A stretch of 10,788 nucleotides of DNA, taken from positions 1 to 10,788 of the forward strand of contig JAHJBW010000138.1 in assembly GCA_018813405.1 (NCBI GenBank), written 5' to 3'. Of the stretch, positions 6,311-10,788 are shown piece after piece. The notes beneath the pieces were generated by a model, which saw only the letters and a list, made by a program, of their open reading frames with translations, was not told the DNA's origin and did not search any database. The stretch's first letter is position 1, and every line of letters begins with the position of its first letter. A program made the translations under genes and the position numbers. The stretch is from Candidatus Margulisiibacteriota bacterium (lineage in GTDB: Bacteria > Margulisbacteria > WOR-1 > XYC2-FULL-46-14 > JAHJBW01).

Positions 6311-6831
6311 ACAAAACTTGTCTTGTTATATTAACCGGGCTCATCATATACGCCTCATCTTGCAATGCCATAAAGATAGAGAACCTTCCTTTAATGTCTG
6401 ACGCGCACGTCGGGATGGTTTCAGGCATAGGATTGGGAATTGGCCTGGGGTTTGACGCGGGATTAAGGCTTGGTAATTTTCAAATAGGACCAGAGATAGA
6501 GCAACTAATAACCGATGTCGACTATTCCGCGTCTATAAACGCGACCCGATTTGGCGGCTTTATAAGCTATATGATCTCGGAGAGCTTTACGCTCAATTTC
6601 CACGCCGGCAGTTTTAATTTTCAGCCCAACAGGCAGATAATTTACACGGCAGACGGTAATAACTACATTCTGGCGGAAAATTTGGACTATAAGGGCAGTT
6701 ATTCGGCCATATCGCTGGATTATCTGTATAAACCCTTTAATATGCTTATAACCCCCAAAATAGCCCTTAATTCGATAAATGAGCAGGGGACACTGCGGGA
6801 ATTAGACCTTAACCTCGGCTGGCGTTTCTAA
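6307..6831 (+). CDS. Small secreted, probably outer-membrane beta-barrel protein of unknown function
   Basis: I do not recognise a named family. The 174-residue product starts with a short basic n-region and a hydrophobic core (MNKTCLVILTGLIIYASS) ending in SCNA-IK, which fits signal peptidase I cleavage; the Cys at 19 gives only a weak lipobox. The mature part is rich in Gly and alternating aromatic/polar residues (GIGLGIGLGFDAGLRLGN, then FGGFISYMISESFTLNFHAG), and the last residues, LDLNLGWRF, end in Phe as outer-membrane barrels recognised by BamA often do. The size suits an 8-stranded barrel. The start ATG overlaps the purQ stop (ATGA), so it is probably translated from the purine operon mRNA, an odd partner for purine genes. 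It is the last + strand gene before the convergent gap. Confidence 0.7.
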   Translation: MNKTCLVILTGLIIYASSCNAIKIENLPLMSDAHVGMVSGIGLGIGLGFDAGLRLGNFQIGPEIEQLITDVDYSASINATRFGGFISYMISESFTLNFHAGSFNFQPNRQIIYTADGNNYILAENLDYKGSYSAISLDYLYKPFNMLITPKIALNSINEQGTLRELDLNLGWRF

Positions 6832-6882
6832 TCATTAAAAAGCAGGCTTCTTACTAACCCTTCAAATACCTGTGTAGAAACA

Positions 6883-6891
6883 TGTGGATAA
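6883..6891 (-). promoter_or_regulatory. DnaA-box match
   Basis: The minus strand reads ttatccaca, identical to the consensus DnaA 9-mer. Three bases away, 6871-6879 reads ttctacaca on the same strand, a 7/9 match. A single strong box does not make an origin, and no origin-linked genes are present, so function is uncertain. Confidence 0.35.
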
Positions 6892-6951
6892 CTCAAGGGT
6901 GACGCATATTTTCCTATTATAAAGCCAAAAATCTGACATTCATCACCCACC

Positions 6952-6987
6952 ATCAACTTGACATAAGATATATTATCCGACGTTGAT
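6952..6987. other. dif-like (XerC/XerD-type) partial palindrome
   Basis: A 28-bp core has the dif layout: an 11-bp left arm, acttgacataa (6956-6966), a 6-bp centre, gatata, and an 11-bp right arm, ttatccgacgt (6973-6983). The inner cataa and ttat bases and the A/T-rich centre match bacterial dif sites, and the left arm resembles the Firmicute type. The outer right arm departs from the usual gttaaat-like sequence, which weakens the call. An outer 6-bp inverted pair, atcaac/gttgat, shares the same centre; overall 13 of 18 positions pair. The site lies where + and - gene blocks converge, as expected near a replication terminus. It could instead be an operator for an unknown protein. Confidence 0.3.
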
Positions 6988-7045
6988 AGTGCAGGCAAAA
7001 TAATGGGCTTTTTAGGGGTAAATTTGAAAGATAAGTACGAAAAGA

Positions 7046-7275
7046 ATTAACAATTCTCAATTTTCAATTATCAATTGAGGTATTATAATGAGATATAATA
7101 TTCATCCTCTGATTCAAATGTGTTCGTTTGATGATATTGTTCCAAAAATGGAAATATCAGGCAATTTGTGTATGCGAAAAATGCGATATAAGCCGCGTTA
7201 GGATGAAAACATATGTAAAGATATCTATCTCAATTACTTTAATTGATAATATTTAATTATTAATTCTTAATTAAT
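7046..7275. repeat. Imperfect AT-rich inverted repeats bounding a ~230-bp segment
   Basis: The left side (about 7046-7079) runs gaattaacaattctc, then tandem caatt motifs to tcaattgag. The right side (about 7239-7275) read on the minus strand starts gaattaatt and ends attatcaatt. The two inner ends share about 14 of 18 positions. Low base complexity makes chance matches likely. No clear target duplication was found, so a MITE-like origin is only a possibility. A shorter 7-bp pair, ctcaatt/aattgag (7056-7062 and 7073-7079), lies within the left side. Confidence 0.3.
7088..7201 (+). CDS. Possible 37-residue ORF of unknown function
   Basis: An ATG at 7088 preceded by tgagg (7076-7080) with a 7-nt spacer opens a 37-codon frame ending at TAG 7199-7201. 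The peptide starts MRYNIHPLIQMCSF and ends MRKMRYKPR. I recognise no family, and it could be the remnant of a longer gene or a chance frame in AT-rich DNA. The ribosome-binding site and its position between the imperfect inverted repeats are the only support. Confidence 0.2.
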   Translation: MRYNIHPLIQMCSFDDIVPKMEISGNLCMRKMRYKPR

Positions 7276-7276
7276 T

Positions 7277-8392
7277 CTAGAACCCGCCTTTGACTTTTAC
7301 GCCAAGAGAATAATTTCTTTGCGGATTGAAGATGTCGTCGGCCTGCAGCATTAGATCGACATATCTGGAGAACAAAGTTGTTGTACTTGTTACCCTGAAC
7401 TTGGGCACATTGGGTTTTGGATTGTTGATATCGTATATATCACCCGAAATTATCCAGTTGGGGGAGGCCACGTAATCGATACCGCCGCCCAGTGTAGTGT
7501 TGATCATCCCCAGGTGAAGGGCAGTGCCCTTGGTAACACCGCGTGAAAGCAGGACATCCAGCACCCCTACCCCCTGGGTCTGGCCAACTCCGCCCAGGCC
7601 AAAGCGCAAGTAGTCGGGATCTGAAAGGTAGATATCAAGGTTGCCTTTAATAGTGTTGCTTGATGAGCCGTAGAGCACATCGCCGCTGGTGCGCACTTTA
7701 AGCTGTTCTATGTTGCCAAAGAATTGGTTGGCGCTGGTCAATGTGGTGCTGGTCTGGTCGGCAATGTTGACCACGCTTTCCTGAAATTTTGGGTCGGTGG
7801 TTATCCTTTGTATTCCCGCGTTGGTTTCCCTGATCTCTTGCGTAAGCTTGTTAAGGTTTTCCGTCAACTGCTGGGTTGAAAGTACAATGGCCTTGAACGC
7901 GCCGGCGATCTGGGGGTTTTGGATCATTTCTTTGACGGACTCAAGTATGGCGTTAGCTTCTTCCAGGCTTTTCGCGCCCATGTCGATGAAATCAACCACG
8001 CCCGCGGCAGATTTGCCCGGGATCTTGTCGTTGTTCTTTAAATAAACCTCTTGCGTACCGGGCCTTATCTCCAGGAACTTTGTGCCCACAATGCCGTCGT
8101 ATGACACCCGCATGGTAGAATCTACTGGTATCTTAATGTGTTTCTTTACGACCAGATAAACAAATATTTCTTTTGGGCTGGGATCTATCTTTACCACCTT
8201 GCCAATGTTCATGCCGCGGTAGCGGACCTCGGAGCCTGCGGTCAAACCTTCGACGTTCTGAAAAACCCCTACAACATGGTAGCCTTCCCGCATCAGAAAG
8301 AAGTCGCTCTTCCAGGTGACTATAATGACCAGGATGATCAAACTGACAACGGTAAAGATACCAACTCTGGCGGCTGTAGACAGGCTTTTCAT
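7277..8392 (-). CDS. mlaD: MlaD/MCE-domain protein with a beta-strand-rich, barrel-like C-terminal domain
   Basis: This is the substrate-binding MCE component of a phospholipid ABC transporter. An N-terminal membrane anchor spans about residues 10-27. The MCE domain covers about 36-113, with VGVFQNVEGLTAGSEVRYRG and the adjoining MNIGKV, then VSYDGIVGTKFLEIRPGT. A long helical stretch (about 138-230, with KSLEEANAILESVKEM and TQQLTENLNKLTQEIRETN) would form a stalk. The C-terminal part (about 231-371) is rich in alternating strands such as NTIKGNLDIYLSDPDYLRFGLGG, read as two or more strands, and ends in YSLGVKVKGGF with a terminal Phe, as in outer-membrane barrels. At 371 residues it is about twice the E. 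coli MlaD (about 180). The same order of domains has been described for Veillonella parvula MlaD as a transenvelope bridge. A good ribosome-binding site (aagggag on the minus strand, 8401-8407) sets the ATG. The gene lies 22 bp after mlaF. Confidence 0.88.
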   Translation of the reverse strand: MKSLSTAARVGIFTVVSLIILVIIVTWKSDFFLMREGYHVVGVFQNVEGLTAGSEVRYRGMNIGKVVKIDPSPKEIFVYLVVKKHIKIPVDSTMRVSYDGIVGTKFLEIRPGTQEVYLKNNDKIPGKSAAGVVDFIDMGAKSLEEANAILESVKEMIQNPQIAGAFKAIVLSTQQLTENLNKLTQEIRETNAGIQRITTDPKFQESVVNIADQTSTTLTSANQFFGNIEQLKVRTSGDVLYGSSSNTIKGNLDIYLSDPDYLRFGLGGVGQTQGVGVLDVLLSRGVTKGTALHLGMINTTLGGGIDYVASPNWIISGDIYDINNPKPNVPKFRVTSTTTLFSRYVDLMLQADDIFNPQRNYSLGVKVKGGF

Positions 8393-8400
8393 TTAAGCTT

Positions 8401-8407
8401 CTCCCTT
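8401..8407 (-). promoter_or_regulatory. Ribosome-binding site for mlaD
   Basis: The minus strand reads aagggag with 8 nt before ATG 8392. It lies in the 22-bp spacer after the mlaF stop and supports the chosen mlaD start. Confidence 0.75.
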
Positions 8408-8414
8408 CTTGCCA

Positions 8415-9143
8415 TTAGTCCAATCCTGCTGTAATAAATTTGTGAACGATCGGGTCACGGCTCTTTTTGGTCTGTTCAACATCACCGCACTCAATGAATT
8501 TACCTTTATCCAGCATTATAATACGATGTGCGGTGCGAAAGATAGTAGTTAATTGGTGGGTCACCACTATGGACGTAACACTGGCGCTTTTTGAGAGCTT
8601 GTTGATAAGGTCCTCGATGGTAGTGGACGTAATAGGGTCAAGCCCGGTAGTTGGTTCATCATAAAGGATGATCTGCGGCTCGGTCGCCAGCGCCCTGGCT
8701 ATGGAGACCCGTTTTTGCATGCCGCCGGAAAGCTCGGACGGCATTAGCTCTTCCGAACCCTCCAGCTCAACAAATTGCAGTTTTTCCTTGACGATATCTT
8801 TGATCTTGGATTCGGGCAGTTCGTTTCTTTCGCGCAGGCCAAAGGCGACATTTTCAAACACGGTCATAGAATCAAAAAGCGCGGCGGACTGGAACACCAT
8901 GCCTATTTTTTGACGGTAGCTGTTCAAGCCGTCCTCGTCTATTTTTTCAATATCGACATCGTCCACCTGGATGCTGCCTTCGGTGGGCGTTTCCAGCCTT
9001 AAGATAAGCCTGAGCAGGGTGCTTTTTCCACAACCGGACGGGCCAATGACGGCCAGGGTCTCTCCGGAGCTGATCTCAAGATCGACCGAAGAAAGTATTA
9101 CCTTGTCCCCAAATTTTTTAGTTAGCTTTTTTAGCAGTATCAT
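8415..9143 (-). CDS. mlaF: Mla-type ABC transporter ATP-binding protein
   Basis: MlaF hydrolyses ATP on the cytoplasmic face to drive lipid movement through the MlaE/MlaD complex. All ABC motifs are intact: Walker A GPSGCGKST (34-42), Q-loop Gln85 in MVFQSAALFDSMTV, signature SELSGGMQKR (136-145), Walker B IILYDEPT (158-165), D-loop GLDP (167-170) and the switch His196 in VVTHQL. The phrase FQSAALFDSMTVFENVAF, followed by LSGGMQKR, is typical of the MlaF/Ttg2A/MKL subfamily. The length of 242 residues is normal, though the end (HKFITAGLD) is shorter than the E. coli C-terminus that contacts MlaB. No mlaB is seen here. Its ATG overlaps the mlaE stop by 4 bp. Confidence 0.95.
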   Translation of the reverse strand: MILLKKLTKKFGDKVILSSVDLEISSGETLAVIGPSGCGKSTLLRLILRLETPTEGSIQVDDVDIEKIDEDGLNSYRQKIGMVFQSAALFDSMTVFENVAFGLRERNELPESKIKDIVKEKLQFVELEGSEELMPSELSGGMQKRVSIARALATEPQIILYDEPTTGLDPITSTTIEDLINKLSKSASVTSIVVTHQLTTIFRTAHRIIMLDKGKFIECGDVEQTKKSRDPIVHKFITAGLD

Positions 9144-9928
9144 TTGAACATGGCCAGCGTTAAAAAGTAGTTGGCAATGAACAACGCAATGAGGGAAGTG
9201 ACCACGGAACTGGTAGTGGCTTCCCCCACCCCTTTGGCTCCTCCTTTGGCGGTCATGCCTTTGTAGCAGGCTATAACGGCAAGCAGTGCCCCAAAGACAA
9301 AGCCTTTGGCAACGCCGCCGTAGATATCTTTAAGTGCCAGCATGTTTTGGGCAGATTCCATGTAGGCAACGCCGTTGACCTTGGCAACATATACGGCGAC
9401 CAGGTAGCCGCCTAAAAAGCAAAACACATCGGCCAGCACTATAAGCAGTGGCATCATCAGGGTGCAGGCGATAAAACGCGGCAGTACCAGGTACTTGATG
9501 GGGTTGCTGCCCAGCGCGCTTATGGCATCGATCTGTTCTGTGACCTTCATGGTGCCAAGCTCGGCGGCAATAGAAGCCGCTACCCTGCCGGAAATGACTA
9601 TCCCGGTAAGGGCCGGGCCCAATTCCCTGGCCACGGCAATGGCCATGACACCGCCTATATAGTCAGAGGCCCCGAACTGGACGAACTCGGTGGCTATCTG
9701 AATGGAAAAGACCATGCCCACGAACAGGGCCGAGGTCAGGCCGATCGGGAGGGATTCGACGCCGACTTTTAGCATTTGATAGACGACAAGACGAAAGTCG
9801 GTCTTTCCGCGAAAACCGTATTTGAGCGTGGACCATAAAAGCAGGACGACCTCTCCAATGCCGCCAAATAGGACCAGCACGAAATTGCCGACGTCTTCCA
9901 GCCTTTCTTCGCTTTGTTTTCTTATCAT
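9140..9928 (-). CDS. mlaE: Mla-type ABC transporter permease
   Basis: MlaE is the inner-membrane permease of the lipid transporter, acting as a dimer with MlaF and a ring of MlaD. The conserved core ARELGPALTGIVISGRVAAS followed by IAAELGTMKVTEQIDAISA and GSNPIKYLVLPRFIA (about 105-160) is diagnostic. Hydrophobic segments lie at about 60-80, 90-125, 155-180 and 205-230, with a last one at the C-terminus (SLIALFIANYFLTLAMF). An amphipathic N-terminal helix (about 10-35) matches the interfacial helix of the family. The length of 262 residues is normal. The start is ATG 9928, with only a weak agg-type ribosome-binding site, 29 bp after the nnrD stop. The short spacing suggests co-transcription from upstream. 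Confidence 0.95.
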   Translation of the reverse strand: MIRKQSEERLEDVGNFVLVLFGGIGEVVLLLWSTLKYGFRGKTDFRLVVYQMLKVGVESLPIGLTSALFVGMVFSIQIATEFVQFGASDYIGGVMAIAVARELGPALTGIVISGRVAASIAAELGTMKVTEQIDAISALGSNPIKYLVLPRFIACTLMMPLLIVLADVFCFLGGYLVAVYVAKVNGVAYMESAQNMLALKDIYGGVAKGFVFGALLAVIACYKGMTAKGGAKGVGEATTSSVVTSLIALFIANYFLTLAMFK

Positions 9929-9957
9929 TTATAAGGCCTGATCTTTAAGATTATGCC

Positions 9958-10788
9958 TCAAACGAAACGCTTCAACGCTTCTGGAATAGTATCAATAATA
10001 TCCCCGGCAATCAAGCCGTATTCTGAGACCTTTTTGGCGGCAAGGTCGCCCGCGAACCCGTGGAGAAAGACAGCCAGGCAAGCGGCTTTATAAACAGGCA
10101 GGCCCTGCCCTATCAGGCCGGCCAGCATGCCGCTGAGCACGTCGCCCGCTCCGGCGGTAGCCATGCCGGGATTGCCTGTTTTGTTAACGTAAGTCTGGCC
10201 GCCGGCGCCGGCCACTATGGTATTGCGGCCTTTTAGGACCACGGTTATCCTGTATTTTACGGCCAGGTCGCGGGCCAGCCGTTTGCGGTCTTTTTGCACG
10301 GCGTCGGCCGTCATTTCAAGCAGGCGGGACATTTCGCCCGGATGCGGCGTCAAAACAACATCGCACTTTTTGTGCTTAAGCACGCCAATGCCGGAAAGGG
10401 CCGCGGCGTTAAGGCCGTCGGCATCGATGACCAGCGGCGAGGTTTGCTGGAGCAGGCCTTTGATGATGGCAGGGATGCCGGGCTGGAGTGAAAGTCCGGG
10501 GCCTACAGCTATGACGTCACGGTCGATCTTTTGTATGTATCTAAGGGCCCTGGGGTCAAGGAAGCCGGTCTTTGTCTCGGGTAAGCCCAGGGTAATTGTT
10601 TCAAGACTCGCAATATCTACAAAGTTGCGCAGGCTTTCGGGAACGCCCACATAGACCAGTCCGGCGCCAACGCGCAGGGCGCTTTTACCGGCCATTACCG
10701 GTGCGCCCGTCATGCCGGGCGAGCCGCCAATGATAAGCACGCGGCCATAGGTCCCCTTGTGGGTGTCATGCTGTCTTTTGGGCAATAA
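9958..10788 (-). CDS. nnrD: ADP-dependent (S)-NAD(P)H-hydrate dehydratase (5' end cut by window edge)
   Basis: NnrD (YjeF C-terminal, ribokinase-like fold) repairs hydrated NAD(P)H by ATP- or ADP-dependent dehydration in the cytoplasm. Numbered from TTG 10785, the motifs are HKGTYGRVLIIGGSPGMTGA (9-28), SALRVGAGLV (35-44), AVGPGL (93-98), DADGLNA (121-127), LTPHPGEMSRLL (145-156) and NPGMATAGAGDVLSGMLAGL (205-224). The frame is still open at the window edge (Leu before the TTG), so the real start lies outside. The LPKRQHDTHKGTYG junction resembles the linker of bifunctional proteins that carry the NnrE epimerase domain first, so a fusion is likely but unseen. It is the first visible gene of a run leading into mlaEFD; a functional tie to lipid transport is not evident. 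Confidence 0.93.
   Translation of the reverse strand, partial: LLPKRQHDTHKGTYGRVLIIGGSPGMTGAPVMAGKSALRVGAGLVYVGVPESLRNFVDIASLETITLGLPETKTGFLDPRALRYIQKIDRDVIAVGPGLSLQPGIPAIIKGLLQQTSPLVIDADGLNAAALSGIGVLKHKKCDVVLTPHPGEMSRLLEMTADAVQKDRKRLARDLAVKYRITVVLKGRNTIVAGAGGQTYVNKTGNPGMATAGAGDVLSGMLAGLIGQGLPVYKAACLAVFLHGFAGDLAAKKVSEYGLIAGDIIDTIPEALKRFV

Larger units (their letters stand above)
6832..7276. other. 445-bp AT-rich gap between convergent gene blocks
   Basis: Genes to the left point right and genes to the right point left, so both transcripts end here. I see no GC-rich stem followed by a T-run for either strand. The gap contains a DnaA-box match at 6883-6891, a dif-like partial palindrome at 6952-6987, repeated caatt-type AT-rich motifs at about 7046-7079 and 7239-7275, and one small ORF with a plausible ribosome-binding site at 7088-7201. 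Confidence 0.7.

Noticed and set aside
6958..6976. Promoter with ttgaca (6958-6963) and tattat (6971-6976)
   Set aside because: The spacer is only 7 bp, far from the 16-18 bp needed; the bases are better described as part of the partial palindrome.
7001..7018. Terminator at the gggcttttta stretch
   Set aside because: No complementary stem precedes the T-run.
6832..7276. Replication origin, because of a DnaA box and AT-rich DNA
   Set aside because: Only one perfect box is present, genes converge rather than diverge, and no dnaA, dnaN or similar neighbour is seen.
1..10788. CRISPR array, tRNA or rRNA genes
   Set aside because: No regularly spaced direct repeats and no tRNA- or rRNA-like segments were recognised on either strand.

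Overview
The window looks like chromosomal DNA from an uncultured diderm (Gram-negative-envelope) bacterium. It carries two probable outer-membrane barrel proteins, an Mla-type lipid transporter and the MEP isoprenoid pathway gene ispG. The MlaD has an MCE domain followed by a beta-strand-rich, Phe-terminated C-terminus, and no mlaA, mlaB or mlaC is in view. That combination, with stand-alone purS and purQ and a long 'Ade1-type' PurC, recalls diderm Terrabacteria such as Veillonella-type Firmicutes or Margulisbacteria/WOR-1-like lineages. The lineage is inference, not proven from this window.

Left block (1-6831, all + strand). It opens with the 3' part of a PorV/UPF0164-type outer-membrane protein. 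A 432-bp AT-rich insert follows (918-1349), then a WecG/TagA/CpsF glycosyltransferase. After that comes a tightly packed train: purC, ispG, purB, purS, purQ and a small secreted barrel-like protein. From purC on, each start codon overlaps the previous gene, so these genes are probably co-transcribed and translationally coupled. purC, purB, purS and purQ supply steps of de novo purine synthesis; ispG supplies an isoprenoid step.

The insert at 918-1349 is the most unusual feature. It has 21-bp terminal inverted repeats (18/21 identical), a hairpin at each end, and an exact 9-bp direct repeat abutting both ends. Its only gene encodes a DUF559 (Vsr-like, PD-(D/E)XK) nuclease. This is the full anatomy of a transposed element, but with a small nuclease in place of a transposase. 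It landed on the stop codon of the upstream gene, and the target duplication preserved that stop.

Middle gap (6832-7276, 445 bp, AT-rich). The + strand and - strand gene blocks converge here. The gap holds a dif-like partial palindrome, one perfect DnaA box, and imperfect AT-rich inverted repeats around a 37-codon ORF. No convincing intrinsic terminator was found.

Right block (7277-10788, all - strand). Read right to left it is nnrD (cut by the window edge, possibly part of an nnrE-nnrD fusion), mlaE, mlaF and mlaD. The last three encode the permease, ATPase and MCE substrate-binding parts of a phospholipid ABC transporter, in which MlaD may itself reach the outer membrane.
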